Notes: generated by a model from the sequence alone, not told the origin. Shown: positions 8,068 through 15,904, counted from the stretch's first letter. The stretch: DNA of 36,472 nucleotides from Candidatus Parachristensenella avicola (GCA_904420205.1 CAJFUN010000051.1:1-36472), one strand, 5' to 3'. A program made the numbers and translations.

Positions 8068-8748
8068 ATGAAACAGTTTGCAGTAATTGGCCTGGGCACT
8101 TTCGGAAGCGCCGTAGCTCGGGCATTATATGGTATGGATCAGGAAGTGCTGGCCATCGATAGCAGCCCTGAACTTGTGGACGATATACGGGATGAGGTTA
8201 CACAGGCCATTCAGGCCAACCCGGCCGATGAAGAGGTGCTACAATCCCTGGGGCTGCGCAATTTCGACGTGGTAGTGGTGGCCATTGGCAACGATATTCA
8301 GACGTCTATTCTGGTATCGCTTTTGTGCAAGGACATGGGCGTGCCCTTCCTGGTGGCCCGCGCCCGCAACGAGCTGCATGCCAAGGTGCTCTCGAAAATC
8401 GGAGTGGATAAGGTGATTTTTCCGGAGCAGGATATGGGCGTACGCATTGCGCACAGCCTGGTATCCAGCAATATTTTGGATATTATTGAGCTTTCGCCGG
8501 ACTATTCGCTGGTGGAGGTAGCCGTACCGGTGGCTTGGTCGGGAAAAACCCTGAAGGAACTGAACATGCGGGCGGTGTACGGGCTTAACGCCATTGCCAT
8601 CCGGCGGGATAAGATCACCCATATTTCGCCGGAGCCCAACGATGTGCTCAAACTGGGCGATACGGTGACGGTGGTGGGCACAAACGATAGCATCCACCGG
8701 CTGGAGACCAAATTTGGGGCCCAGACAAGGCCGTCGCGGATCTCATGA
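8068..8748 (+). CDS. ktrA: KtrA/TrkA-family RCK regulator of potassium uptake
   Basis: A 226-residue cytoplasmic gating subunit that forms a ring on KtrB. The N-terminal RCK_N Rossmann domain has the nucleotide-binding GLGTFGSAV loop (about 8-16) and an acidic residue (Asp in AIDSS) at the end of the second strand, as expected for ATP/ADP or NAD(H) binding. The C-terminal RCK_C domain (about 140-220) matches the type that binds cyclic di-AMP in KtrA of other Firmicutes; that ligand is inferred. The ATG at 8068 was chosen because AAGGAG precedes it; the frame is open further upstream inside ktrB. The stop overlaps the next start as ATGA. Confidence 0.92.
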   Translation: MKQFAVIGLGTFGSAVARALYGMDQEVLAIDSSPELVDDIRDEVTQAIQANPADEEVLQSLGLRNFDVVVVAIGNDIQTSILVSLLCKDMGVPFLVARARNELHAKVLSKIGVDKVIFPEQDMGVRIAHSLVSSNILDIIELSPDYSLVEVAVPVAWSGKTLKELNMRAVYGLNAIAIRRDKITHISPEPNDVLKLGDTVTVVGTNDSIHRLETKFGAQTRPSRIS

Positions 8749-9512
8749 CCGCATCGCTGACCGACCGATATCCCCAGGCCCGCGATTTTACCCTGCCCGG
8801 CGGATCGACCGCTGTGTTGATGATCCATGGCTTTACGGCTACGCCCGCCCAGATGCGCCGGCTGGGCGGATACCTGGGCGAACAGGGCTATACGGTGCGG
8901 GGAATGCTTCTGCCGGGGCATGGAACTACGGTAGAGGATATGCTGCAAAGCGGGTGGCAGCAGTGGTTGGCTGCAGCCCGGACTGAGGCGCTGCGGCTGA
9001 TGCAGGGCCATCAAAAGCTGGTGGTGCTGGGGCTGTCCATGGGCGGGCTGCTGGCGCTGCTGTTGGCCGAGGAGCTGCCGGTGGACGGCGTGGTTTCCCT
9101 GGCTGCTGCCATCCGGGTGCGCAATAAGCTGGCGCCGCTGGCGCGCGTGCTGGCGCCTCTGGCCCCAAAGGCCCTAGGCGGCCCAGGGGAGCGGACGGAA
9201 CCTGAAGATATCGGGTATGGAGTGACGCCGGTGCGGAAGGTGAGCGATCTGATGACCCTGGCCCGTATGGCACGGGCGGGTTTGGACCGTATTCATTGCC
9301 CCATGCTGGTGGCACAAAGCCGCCTGGATCAGTCGGTCGACGCCCGCGCGCCGGAGATCATCCTTAGCGGTGCAGTGAACTGCTTTGACAAAGAAATGCT
9401 GTGGCTGGAATCTTCTCCCCATGTATGCACCTACGGCCCGGAGTTCCCCATCCTTTCACAGAAAGTCGGCTCCTTCCTTAAGCGGATTGACGAGCTGGAC
9501 CCGATGGAATAA
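8745..9512 (+). CDS. alpha/beta hydrolase, carboxylesterase/monoacylglycerol lipase type
   Basis: A 255-residue cytoplasmic alpha/beta-hydrolase. The oxyanion-hole motif HGFT (about 28-31) is followed by the nucleophile elbow GLSMGG (Ser near 98), then by SRLDQSVD, which holds the likely catalytic Asp, and SPHV, which holds the His. The order and length match Est30-like carboxylesterases and bacterial monoacylglycerol lipases. The true substrate is unknown. The start codon overlaps the ktrA stop (ATGA at 8745-8748), so it is translationally coupled. Its link to potassium transport is not obvious and may be positional only. Confidence 0.82.
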   Translation: MTASLTDRYPQARDFTLPGGSTAVLMIHGFTATPAQMRRLGGYLGEQGYTVRGMLLPGHGTTVEDMLQSGWQQWLAAARTEALRLMQGHQKLVVLGLSMGGLLALLLAEELPVDGVVSLAAAIRVRNKLAPLARVLAPLAPKALGGPGERTEPEDIGYGVTPVRKVSDLMTLARMARAGLDRIHCPMLVAQSRLDQSVDARAPEIILSGAVNCFDKEMLWLESSPHVCTYGPEFPILSQKVGSFLKRIDELDPME

Positions 9513-9527
9513 AAAGGAGGAGATATC

Positions 9528-10088
9528 ATGGCGCAATACCTGCTGATCAATGCCGGGGCCAATAACCACGGCGCCACCCAGGCGATCCTTGAAACTGTGC
9601 TTCAGGCGATCCCGGAGGGCAGCCAGGGCGAGCTGGTCTGCCTGGGCGACTGCGACATCCACTATTGCAGGGGCTGCATGGCCTGCTATGAGACTGGCCG
9701 CTGTGTGCAGCAGGACGGCATGGACGACCTGATGGAGCGGATGGACCAAGCCGATGGGATCATCTTTGCCGCGCCCTCCTACTGGGCGGACGTGCCCGGG
9801 CAGTGTAAGGTGTTTATCGACCGGTGTACGGCGTACGGCGACACCAATCCCTATCCCGGACACCGCCGGCTCCGTTCGGGTAAGCGCTGCTACGCCATCG
9901 CGCTGCGTACGGGCAGCCGGCCGGCGGAGTGCGAGCATATTGTCGAGTGCATACGCCATTGGTGTGGGCATATGGGCATCCCCCTGTCGGGCAGCCTCTA
10001 TTTTTGCGGCATCGGTGGGCGGGCGGATATAGAACCCCATAAGGTAAAAATTCGCAAGACGGTTCATGCGTGGCTGACGGAAGGATAG
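9528..10088 (+). CDS. iron-sulfur flavoprotein (NADPH-dependent FMN reductase fold)
   Basis: A 186-residue flavodoxin-fold protein with a compact cysteine motif C47-x2-C50-x2-C53-x5-C59 (CRGCMACYETGRC), the spacing of the [4Fe-4S] site in archaeal and clostridial iron-sulfur flavoproteins (Isf). These bind FMN and transfer electrons, with proposed roles in reducing O2 or H2O2 in anaerobes. The FMN phosphate loop is near GANNHGAT at 10-17, and APSYWADVPGQ (about 81-91) is a typical second FMN contact. AAAAGGAGG lies 8 nt before the ATG. It is the last gene of the run, immediately before convergent redox genes, which fits an oxidative-stress theme. Confidence 0.82.
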   Translation: MAQYLLINAGANNHGATQAILETVLQAIPEGSQGELVCLGDCDIHYCRGCMACYETGRCVQQDGMDDLMERMDQADGIIFAAPSYWADVPGQCKVFIDRCTAYGDTNPYPGHRRLRSGKRCYAIALRTGSRPAECEHIVECIRHWCGHMGIPLSGSLYFCGIGGRADIEPHKVKIRKTVHAWLTEG

Positions 10089-10097
10089 CCGCCGCAT

Positions 10098-10140
10098 AAA
10101 AAAAGGGAAAACCCGGCGCAGGCCTGCGCCGGGTTTTCCC
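10098..10140. terminator. 18-bp perfect palindromic hairpin between convergent genes
   Basis: The arms 10105-10122 and 10123-10140 are perfectly complementary with no unpaired spacer, so only the tip of the stem would open. A run of seven A at 10098-10104 becomes T7 right after the hairpin on the minus strand, making it a strong intrinsic terminator for leftward transcripts. On the plus strand it ends the ktr/flavoprotein run but lacks a T-tract. Confidence 0.8.
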
Positions 10141-10154
10141 ATCAAAGAAAGGCA

Positions 10155-10187
10155 AAGCGCCCCGGCAGAACAGCTGCCGGGGCGCTT
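10155..10187 (-). terminator. hairpin just downstream of the rubredoxin gene
   Basis: A 14-bp perfect stem (10155-10168 with 10174-10187) with a 5-nt loop lies 11 bp after the rubredoxin stop. On the minus strand it is followed by a T-rich stretch (TGCCTTTCTTTG). It is the first of two tandem terminators for the leftward redox operon. Confidence 0.7.
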
Positions 10188-10197
10188 ATGGTCGGGT

Positions 10198-10356
10198 TTA
10201 GGCTTCTTCAAACTGATCTTTGCCCACGCCGCACAGGGGGCATACGAAATCCTCGGGAAGATCGGCAAACAAGGTGCCGGGAGCGATGCCGTTATCGGGA
10301 TCGCCGACCGCTTCGTCGTACTCATAACCGCAGACACTGCAAACAAATTTGGCCAT
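10198..10356 (-). CDS. rubredoxin
   Basis: A 52-residue one-iron electron carrier. The four cysteine ligands are in CSVCGY (Cys6, Cys9) and CPLCGVGK (Cys39, Cys42), with the typical [14 protein letters not shown] and LPEDFVCP segments between and before them. The ATG at 10356 has GGAGG 8 nt upstream. It lies 33 bp downstream of the rubrerythrin gene on the same strand. It probably passes electrons from an NADH:rubredoxin oxidoreductase to rubrerythrin to reduce H2O2; no such reductase is seen here. All ligands are intact and length is standard. Confidence 0.95.
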   Translation of the reverse strand: MAKFVCSVCGYEYDEAVGDPDNGIAPGTLFADLPEDFVCPLCGVGKDQFEEA

Positions 10357-10389
10357 GGTTCATTCCTCCAGTTTTTTATTTAAAATGAT

Positions 10390-10926
10390 TTAGTAGTTCT
10401 CCGCCTTCAGGGCAAAATAGGCCTTCGGATGGGCGCAGACGGGGCATACTTCGGGAGCGTCCTTACCTACGTGAACATGGCCGCAGTTCTGACATACCCA
10501 GATACGATCGCCGTCGCGGGAAAAGACGAGGCCGCCCTCCACGTTAGCCAGCAGCTTGCGATAGCGCTCCTCATGCTCCTTTTCAATGGCGGCTACGCCC
10601 TCGAAAAGCGTGGCCAGCTGCTCGAAACCTTCCTCGCGGGCCGTCCGGGCAAAGCCGGCATACATCTCGGTCCACTCTTCGTTCTCGCCGTTGGCGGCGT
10701 CCAGCAGGTTTTCTGCCGTGGTGCCAATGCCGCCGTTCAGAATCTTAAACCAGAGCTTGGCGTGCTCTTTTTCGTTATTGGCAGTTTCCTCAAAGATGGC
10801 GGCAATCTGGTTATAGCCGTCCTTGCGGGCCTTTGAGGCATAGTAGGTATACTTGTTGCGGGCTTTGGACTCGCCTGCGAAGGCGTACTCGAGATTCTTC
10901 AGCGTTTGGGTCCCCTTCAGATCCAT
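10390..10926 (-). CDS. rbr: rubrerythrin (peroxide reductase)
   Basis: A 178-residue non-haem diiron protein that reduces hydrogen peroxide to water in anaerobes. The N-terminal four-helix domain carries two ligand motifs, E52-K-E-H55 and E115-K-E-H118, with other carboxylates at Glu19 and about Glu98. The C-terminal rubredoxin-like domain has Cys145, Cys148, Cys161 and Cys164 (C-x2-C-x12-C-x2-C) for the mononuclear iron. I chose the ATG at 10926 because AAGGAAGG lies 7 nt upstream; an in-frame ATG nine codons earlier overlaps that site. A clear promoter and a PerR-like box precede it, implying induction by peroxide. It forms a two-gene operon with rubredoxin. Confidence 0.95.
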   Translation of the reverse strand: MDLKGTQTLKNLEYAFAGESKARNKYTYYASKARKDGYNQIAAIFEETANNEKEHAKLWFKILNGGIGTTAENLLDAANGENEEWTEMYAGFARTAREEGFEQLATLFEGVAAIEKEHEERYRKLLANVEGGLVFSRDGDRIWVCQNCGHVHVGKDAPEVCPVCAHPKAYFALKAENY

Positions 10927-10968
10927 AGTATAACCTTCCTTTCCTATCTGCATGCGAAGCAGATATAA

Positions 10969-10983
10969 ATGTAATCATTACAA
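10969..10983. promoter_or_regulatory. PerR-box-like operator of the rubrerythrin operon
   Basis: ATGTAATCATTACAA is a 7-1-7 inverted repeat that matches the PerR consensus TTATAATNATTATAA at 12 of the 14 defined positions. It lies just downstream of the -10 element, over the expected transcription start, a position suited to repression. PerR control of rubrerythrin is known in clostridia; the regulator gene itself is not in this window. A Fur-type protein could bind a similar site. Confidence 0.7.
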
Positions 10984-10988
10984 TATTA

Positions 10989-11017
10989 AATTTACAACAT
11001 TTTATATTGCTTGTCAA
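10989..11017 (-). promoter_or_regulatory. sigma-A promoter of the rubrerythrin operon
   Basis: On the minus strand TTGACA (11012-11017) is spaced 17 bp from TAAATT (10989-10994). The start point would fall near 10982, inside the PerR-like box, giving a leader of about 55 nt with a small ATCTGC/GCAGAT hairpin. The rest of the 308-bp gap up to the kinase gene at 11235 holds only a weak TAAAAT (11167-11172) for the rightward gene. Confidence 0.7.
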
Positions 11018-11234
11018 GAGGCAATCCATATTTCCAAGCGCTGTAATCCCTATCATTATATACCATTAGGAAGGGAAATGCGAATATGAAATGCGCTAAA
11101 GCGGCTTTTTTCTCGCTGCGCCGACGAAATGCGGCCCATAAGCTGCGGCGGGCGTTTCCAATATGATAAAATGAATCGATACCGTCTTGCCCGAATCGGA
11201 CGGGCGACCAAAGAAAGAGGATGGAGGGTATGCT

Positions 11235-12113
11235 ATGCTGCTTCACGAGATCGCCAGCCGGACGCCTATTGACAAGGGATGGTCCTGCGACAGGAAATTC
11301 TGTGCGGTTACAGCCGATGGAACGCGCTATCTTTTGCGGATTACACCTCCTGAAAAGAGCGAAACCCGCGCCGCGCTCTTTGCCCTACTTAATCAGGTAG
11401 CCAAGCTAGGGGTTCCCATGTGCCGCCTTGTGGAGGCAGGTGCCTGCCCGGAAGGCGTATATGGCCTGTATACCTGGATCGACGGACAGGATGCCGAAGC
11501 GGTGGTGCCAGCGCTGCCGGAAACATCCCAATATGAAATGGGCCTTGAAGCCGGACGGATCTTAAAAAAGATCCACACCATTCCTGCGCCGGAGGACCAG
11601 GAACCCTGGTATAGCAGATTTACCCGAAAGGCTGACGGCAAAATAGCCAGATACCGTGAAGCCGGCATCCGTTTTTCGGGCGATGGACGGGTCATTGAAT
11701 ATCTTATGACCCAACGGGAATTGCTTCGGGACCGTCCCCAGTGCTTTCAGCATGGGGATTATCATATCGGCAATATGATGGTCGACCAAGACGGGCTGGC
11801 CATCATCGATTTTGACCGGTATGATTTCGGCGACCCCTGGGAGGAATTCAACCGCATTGTTTGGTGCGCCCAGACGGCGCCGGCCTTTGCCTGCGGGATG
11901 GTGGACGGCTACTTCGACGGGCCGCCGCCGGCGGCATTTTGGCAGTGCCTAGCCTACTATATCGGCAGCAACACGCTTTCTTCCATTTACTGGGCGCTGG
12001 ACTTTGGCGCACGGGAGCTCGAGGTTATGCAGAACCAGGCTCGCGACGTGATGGGCTGGTATGATGGCTTTACCAGAACGACGCCCAACTGGTATCGGTA
12101 TCCGAAGGGATAG
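11235..12113 (+). CDS. APH/choline-kinase-family phosphotransferase
   Basis: A 292-residue kinase-like protein of the aminoglycoside phosphotransferase fold. The catalytic loop FQHGDYHIGN (about 171-180) supplies the Asp base and Asn, and IIDFDRYDFGDP (about 190-201) holds the Mg-binding Asp. A nucleotide-lobe region with WSCDRKF and YLLRI (about 16-36) is present. Residue patterns are intact, so it should bind ATP. The family includes resistance kinases and small-metabolite kinases; nothing here identifies the acceptor, and I would not call it a resistance gene. The ATG at 11235 has GGAGGG 6 nt upstream, favoured over an in-frame start at 11187. It stands alone before an ABC gene with its own promoter. 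Confidence 0.75.
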   Translation: MLLHEIASRTPIDKGWSCDRKFCAVTADGTRYLLRITPPEKSETRAALFALLNQVAKLGVPMCRLVEAGACPEGVYGLYTWIDGQDAEAVVPALPETSQYEMGLEAGRILKKIHTIPAPEDQEPWYSRFTRKADGKIARYREAGIRFSGDGRVIEYLMTQRELLRDRPQCFQHGDYHIGNMMVDQDGLAIIDFDRYDFGDPWEEFNRIVWCAQTAPAFACGMVDGYFDGPPPAAFWQCLAYYIGSNTLSSIYWALDFGARELEVMQNQARDVMGWYDGFTRTTPNWYRYPKG

Positions 12114-12146
12114 CGGATGGCATGTAGGGGAATTTGCCGTGCGGTC

Positions 12147-12176
12147 TTGCCATTAGCGCGGTGCGCCCGCTACAAT
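12147..12176 (+). promoter_or_regulatory. promoter of the ABC exporter gene at 12211
   Basis: TTGCCA (12147-12152) and TACAAT (12171-12176) are separated by 18 bp. The start point would be near 12183, about 28 nt before the ATG, and AAGGAG lies in between. Both boxes match the sigma-A consensus at 5 of 6 positions. Confidence 0.65.
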
Positions 12177-12210
12177 AAAAGCATAGCACATTTTGAAAAG
12201 GAGAAACGAC

Positions 12211-13971
12211 ATGACCCAATCCTCTTCGATGCTTAAACGGTTTGCCAGCTATTACAAAAAGTATGCCTTTTTGTTCTTTGCAGACCTCTTCTGCGCCCTG
12301 ATGTTGGCGGGAATCGAGCTTGTCTATCCGTCGCTGACCACGGTGATGATCGACGTCTATATTCCGCAGGGGATGCTGCGGCAAATCCTTTGGGCCGGCG
12401 CGCTGCTGCTGGGGCTGTATCTCGTTATGGCGGGGCTGAACTATTTTATCAACTACTGGGGGCACCTGGTGGGCGTGCGCATGGAGGCCGATATGCGCAG
12501 CGATTTTTTCCGCCACCTGCAGGAGATGCCTTTCAAATTCTTCGACAATAACCGAACGGGCAAGCTGATGAGCCGCATGGTCAACGATCTCAATCTCATT
12601 ACCGAGTTGGCCCATCATGGGCCCGAAGATCTGTTTATCTCGGTGGTCATGTTCGTAGGCTCCTTCATAGTGCTGGTGCAGAAGCAGTGGCTGATGACGC
12701 TGATTATTTATCTGGGCATTATTCCCATCATGCTGGTGTTCGCCATCTCCCAGCGCCGTAAGATGGGCCAGGCCTTCCGGCAGGTACAGCAATCCACCGC
12801 TGATATCAACGCACAGATTGAGAACAGCCTGTCGGGTATCCGTGTATCCAAGAGCTATACCAACGAGGCGTATGAGGTGGCCCGTTTTGAAGAGGGTAAC
12901 GGCCGCTTCCGGAAGGCAAAGGATTTTTCCTACCGCCGCATGGCGACCTTTATGACCGGCATGCTCTTTATGACCAGCATGCTGAACCTGGCGGTATTGA
13001 CGCTGGGCGGCATATTTGCGGTTCGCGGAATTATTACCGTGGGCGAGCTGACGGGCTTTTTGCTCTATATTAACCTGGTGCTGCAACCCATCAATAAGCT
13101 GATTAACTTTACCCAGCAGTTCGAGCAGGGGATGTCGGGCTTTTCCCGCTTCCATGAGATTATGAACCAGCAGCCGGATATTCTCGATGGGCAGCTCACG
13201 ATGAGCGACGTAAAGGGAAAGATCGAGTTCAAGGACGTCAGCTTCTGCTACGATGAAAATGAAACGGTGCTGCGGCACATCAACCTGACGGTGGAACCTG
13301 GCGCTACAGTGGCGCTGGTGGGTCCCTCCGGAGGCGGTAAGACCACGCTGTGCCACCTGATCCCCAGATTTTACGATATAACCCAGGGCGAGATCGACAT
13401 TGACGGCCACAACATCAAGGACTTCACCCTGCGGTCGTTACGGGGGAATATCGGGCACGTCCAGCAGGATGTATTTCTGTTCACCGGCACCATCGGCGAA
13501 AATATCCTCTATGGGCGTCCGGACGCTACCCGGGAGGAGATGATTGAAGCGGCTAAGCAGGCGGATATTCATGATTTCATCGCCTCACTGCCGGATGGAT
13601 ACGACACCTGGGTGGGTGAAAAAGGTGTACGCCTCTCCGGAGGGCAGAAGCAGCGAATCTCCATTGCCCGAGTATTTCTGAAGAACCCGCCCATTCTGCT
13701 GCTGGACGAGGCCACAAGCGCCCTGGATAACGAGACGGAGATTCGCATCCAGCATTCGCTGGAGGCGTTGTCCCGAGGCCGCACGACCCTGGTTATTGCC
13801 CACCGGCTTTCCACGATCCGCAATGCCGACGTGATCCTGGTCATGACCCAGGAGGGCATCGTAGAGCAGGGCTCCCATCAGCAGCTGTATGCGGTGAAAG
13901 ATGGTATTTATCGCCGGCTCTATGACGCCCAGTTCCGCCTGGAACAGGAGCAGTCGGACATTTTTCGATAA
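12211..13971 (+). CDS. ABC exporter, fused membrane-ATPase half-transporter
   Basis: A 586-residue half-transporter of the MsbA/BmrA type. The N-terminal domain (about 20-310) has six membrane helices. The ATPase domain contains Walker A GPSGGGKTT (about 370), signature LSGGQKQR (about 475), Walker B ILLLDEATSALD with catalytic Glu (about 495) and the H-loop IAHRLST (about 530). All are intact, so it can work as a homodimer, exporting lipids, drugs or peptides. It is not followed by a second half-transporter, unlike the pair at 15986-19506. The ATG at 12211 has AAGGAG upstream; the longer frame begins at a TTG that overlaps that site. Substrate unknown. Confidence 0.88.
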   Translation: MTQSSSMLKRFASYYKKYAFLFFADLFCALMLAGIELVYPSLTTVMIDVYIPQGMLRQILWAGALLLGLYLVMAGLNYFINYWGHLVGVRMEADMRSDFFRHLQEMPFKFFDNNRTGKLMSRMVNDLNLITELAHHGPEDLFISVVMFVGSFIVLVQKQWLMTLIIYLGIIPIMLVFAISQRRKMGQAFRQVQQSTADINAQIENSLSGIRVSKSYTNEAYEVARFEEGNGRFRKAKDFSYRRMATFMTGMLFMTSMLNLAVLTLGGIFAVRGIITVGELTGFLLYINLVLQPINKLINFTQQFEQGMSGFSRFHEIMNQQPDILDGQLTMSDVKGKIEFKDVSFCYDENETVLRHINLTVEPGATVALVGPSGGGKTTLCHLIPRFYDITQGEIDIDGHNIKDFTLRSLRGNIGHVQQDVFLFTGTIGENILYGRPDATREEMIEAAKQADIHDFIASLPDGYDTWVGEKGVRLSGGQKQRISIARVFLKNPPILLLDEATSALDNETEIRIQHSLEALSRGRTTLVIAHRLSTIRNADVILVMTQEGIVEQGSHQQLYAVKDGIYRRLYDAQFRLEQEQSDIFR

Positions 13972-14108
13972 TTTGCCGGCTTTTCCTTGCCATGTAAGAC
14001 CGGATGGGGTATGATGAAAGAAACCGTGACGTCCGTGGCGAAGCGTTGGGAAGCGCAGGGTTTACCGCCCGGGCAGCATAGGCCAAGCAAAAGGAGAAGA
14101 AGAGAAAG

Positions 14109-14585
14109 ATGTCTGATCCCATTAAAACCGCACCGCACAAATCCTCGCTGGGCGGCCTGGACGCCAACCTGATGGCCCTGCTCTGCTATGTGGCCGCTTT
14201 TGTCATCGGGTTGATCCCCGGCATCCGCTACGTAGCCTTTCTGGCGCCCCTTGTGCTGTACTTCCTGGAGAAAAACAGCCGCTTCGTAAAGTTTCACGCC
14301 ATGCAGGCCTTTATCCTAGAGCTGCTCTACATGCTGCTGGGGCTCATCCTCAGCTTAATTGGAACGGCTGTGGTAGCCGGGTCCGCCACCAGCCTACTCA
14401 CCGGCTCGGCGGTCGGTTTGGGCACGGCCATAGGGGGCGGCGCTGTTTTCGCCGTGCTAACGGGCATCGTCAGCATCGTCGCCTGGGTCTTTGCGATTAT
14501 TGCCGCCATCAAGGCTTATGGATATACGGAATACGAGATTCCGCTGCTGGGTGGCATAGCCCGCACGCTTATGGGAAAGTTCTAA
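14109..14585 (+). CDS. DUF4870/Tic20-like small membrane protein
   Basis: A 158-residue protein with about four hydrophobic segments (roughly 22-50, 62-85, 95-120 and 122-140). The loop RFVKFHAMQA (about 57-66) between helices 1 and 2 is the hallmark of DUF4870 (Tic20-like) proteins, whose function in bacteria is unknown. A purine-rich GAGAAAG and, further off, AAGGAG precede the ATG. It lies 137 bp after the ABC gene and ends at a strong terminator, so it may be the last gene of that transcript. Confidence 0.78.
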   Translation: MSDPIKTAPHKSSLGGLDANLMALLCYVAAFVIGLIPGIRYVAFLAPLVLYFLEKNSRFVKFHAMQAFILELLYMLLGLILSLIGTAVVAGSATSLLTGSAVGLGTAIGGGAVFAVLTGIVSIVAWVFAIIAAIKAYGYTEYEIPLLGGIARTLMGKF

Positions 14586-14600
14586 ACCGCTTATTGGAGG

Positions 14601-14627
14601 CGCCTTCAGAAGAAGGCGTCTTTTTTT
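14601..14627 (+). terminator. intrinsic terminator after the DUF4870 gene
   Basis: A 7-bp stem CGCCTTC (14601-14607)/GAAGGCG (14612-14618) with loop AGAA is followed by T7 at 14621-14627. It begins 15 bp after the stop codon. Very AT-rich DNA follows up to about 14700. Confidence 0.9.
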
Positions 14628-14689
14628 ATCTGTTTTGCGATTTAAAATAAATAAAAATGAAAAAGAAATAAATAAAATTAAAATATAAC

Positions 14690-14718
14690 TTGAAAAAATT
14701 TAAACATCATGATACGCT
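14690..14718 (+). promoter_or_regulatory. candidate promoter of the DUF2089 cassette
   Basis: TTGAAA (14690-14695) is spaced 17 bp from TACGCT (14713-14718), preceded by TGA as a partial extended -10. The 50 bp upstream are almost pure A/T tracts, unlike the surrounding GC-rich DNA, and look like an UP element. The -10 is weak. Confidence 0.45.
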
Positions 14719-14742
14719 TACCTTAACAAAGGAGGAATACGC

Positions 14743-15114
14743 ATGGCGATACGGATACCCAATATCTGCCCGGGCTGCCAGCATGAGATGGTGGTGTCGC
14801 AGCTGAAATGCCCGGAATGCGGCACGGTAGTGGAGGGAAGCTTTGAGCTGGATCCTTTCAGCCGCCTGAGCCCGGAGCAGCGCAGCTTCTGCCTGCTGTT
14901 TATCCGCTGCCGGGGCAGCTTGAAGGAAGTAGGGGCGGAGCTGAACATCTCCTACCCCACGGCGCGGAACCGGCTGGACGACCTGGTGGCGGCGATGGGC
15001 TTTGCCGGGGAAAAGGCCCCGGATATGCGAATGCAGGTTCTGGAGGCGCTCAGCCAAGGGAAAATATCGACCCAGGAGGCCCTGGAGAAACTGAAAGGAG
15101 CGGAGGAGTCATGA
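14743..15114 (+). CDS. DUF2089 zinc-ribbon/HTH regulator
   Basis: A 123-residue cytoplasmic protein. The N-terminal zinc ribbon has Cys9, Cys12, Cys23 and Cys26 (CPGC and CPEC). A helix-turn-helix resembling sigma region 4 follows (about 58-84, with LKEVGAELNISYPTARNRL). The C-terminus (99-118) carries a short helical motif, VLEALSQGKISTQEALEKL, found again in the next two proteins. This matches DUF2089, thought to be a DNA-binding regulator. AAAGGAGG lies 8 nt before the ATG. The stop overlaps the next start. As first gene of the cassette it probably controls this operon and perhaps the exporter downstream; that is inference. Confidence 0.85.
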   Translation: MAIRIPNICPGCQHEMVVSQLKCPECGTVVEGSFELDPFSRLSPEQRSFCLLFIRCRGSLKEVGAELNISYPTARNRLDDLVAAMGFAGEKAPDMRMQVLEALSQGKISTQEALEKLKGAEES

Positions 15115-15506
15115 TGAAAGAGGAGATTAGCAAGGTGCTGGAAATGGTACAGGCCGGCACGATTACCGCCCAGGAGGGGCAGCAGCTGCTGGAAGCCATG
15201 GGCGCTTATGAGGAACCGGTTTCAGCGGGAAATGGGATGGCGTCCAGAAAAGCCGCAAAGCTTTACGTAAAGGTGGATTCCGCCGGTGGGGATAAAGTCA
15301 ACGTGGCGTTGCCGCTTAAATTGATCAAAAGCGGACTGAACCTGGGATTCAGCATCGGCAATCAATACTCCGGTGGCGCGCTCAAGGGCATTGATTTGGA
15401 AGAGGTCATGCGCTTGGTAGACGAAATGGCCGCTGAAGGGGGCACCGGCGATATCGTCAACGTAGAATCGGCCGACGGCGACCGGGTTCATATCTATTTG
15501 GAATAA
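15114..15506 (+). CDS. YvlB/SHOCT-like soluble protein
   Basis: A 130-residue protein with no membrane helix. The N-terminal helical motif (8-29, VLEMVQAGTITAQEGQQLLE) is of the SHOCT-like/YvlB N-terminal kind. Then comes a beta-rich region with LYVKVDSAGGDKVNVALPLKL-like spacing (about 46-67). An acidic helix IDLEEVMRLVDEM follows, and the C-terminus is IVNVESADGDRVHIYLE. Such proteins are linked to envelope stress (LiaX/YvlB relatives), though biochemical function is poorly known. Two ATGs in tandem (15111 and 15114) are possible; GGAGG is 7 nt before the second, which I prefer. It overlaps the DUF2089 stop and is co-translated. Confidence 0.78.
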   Translation: MKEEISKVLEMVQAGTITAQEGQQLLEAMGAYEEPVSAGNGMASRKAAKLYVKVDSAGGDKVNVALPLKLIKSGLNLGFSIGNQYSGGALKGIDLEEVMRLVDEMAAEGGTGDIVNVESADGDRVHIYLE

Positions 15507-15529
15507 GCCCATAGCGGAGGGGAACATGC

Positions 15530-15904
15530 ATGGGAAACGGCGTAGCGTATAACCTTTCGGTGCTGGAGCGGCTTGCGCAGGGCCGCCTGAATCACAAGCA
15601 GGCATGCCGGGCGCTGCGAAAAGGAGAAAGCCGCCTTAAGATACCGGGACTTTTTCTGATTGTGCGGGTCAGGGGGGCAGGCGGCCGGGGCTTTTTCATC
15701 CCCCTGATGATTCTGCCCCTGCTGATCCTTGGGACAGTGGCAGCGGCAGCGACGCAGTTGGTGCGGTTATGCATGGGGCGCAGGCCCATACCGGGGCTTG
15801 GGGCTGGGATGACGCTGCTGGCCAGGCTGCAGGTCACGGCCCGGGGGCCGCTTGTAGAAGTTGAGGATTCCAATGGCGGCGAAGTGGAGATCGCCCTCTG
15901 GTAA
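15530..15904 (+). CDS. membrane-anchored paralogue of the YvlB/SHOCT-like protein
   Basis: A 124-residue protein without a database name that I recognise. Residues 11-32 (VLERLAQGRLNHKQACRAL) repeat the helical motif of the two preceding proteins. Next, LFLIVRVRGAGGRGFFIPL aligns with the beta region of the preceding gene, and the C-terminus LVEVEDSNGGEVEIALW aligns with its end. The acidic middle of that neighbour is replaced here by a hydrophobic segment (about 55-77) that should cross the membrane. So it looks like a diverged, membrane-bound copy. GGAGG lies about 8-10 nt before the ATG. Role unknown; context suggests signalling between membrane and the DUF2089 regulator. Confidence 0.65.
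   Translation: MGNGVAYNLSVLERLAQGRLNHKQACRALRKGESRLKIPGLFLIVRVRGAGGRGFFIPLMILPLLILGTVAAAATQLVRLCMGRRPIPGLGAGMTLLARLQVTARGPLVEVEDSNGGEVEIALW

Noticed and set aside
9456..10346. 296-codon open frame on the minus strand over the flavoprotein and rubredoxin genes
   Set aside because: It covers two real genes in other frames and contains both terminator hairpins, so it cannot be a normal gene.
11235..12113. Calling the APH-like kinase an antibiotic resistance gene
   Set aside because: Catalytic motifs are shared by many metabolite kinases and no resistance-specific feature or mobile context is present.
12070..13410. 446-codon open frame on the minus strand
   Set aside because: It lies antisense to an intact ABC exporter gene, is His/Gln-rich without known motifs, and has no ribosome site.
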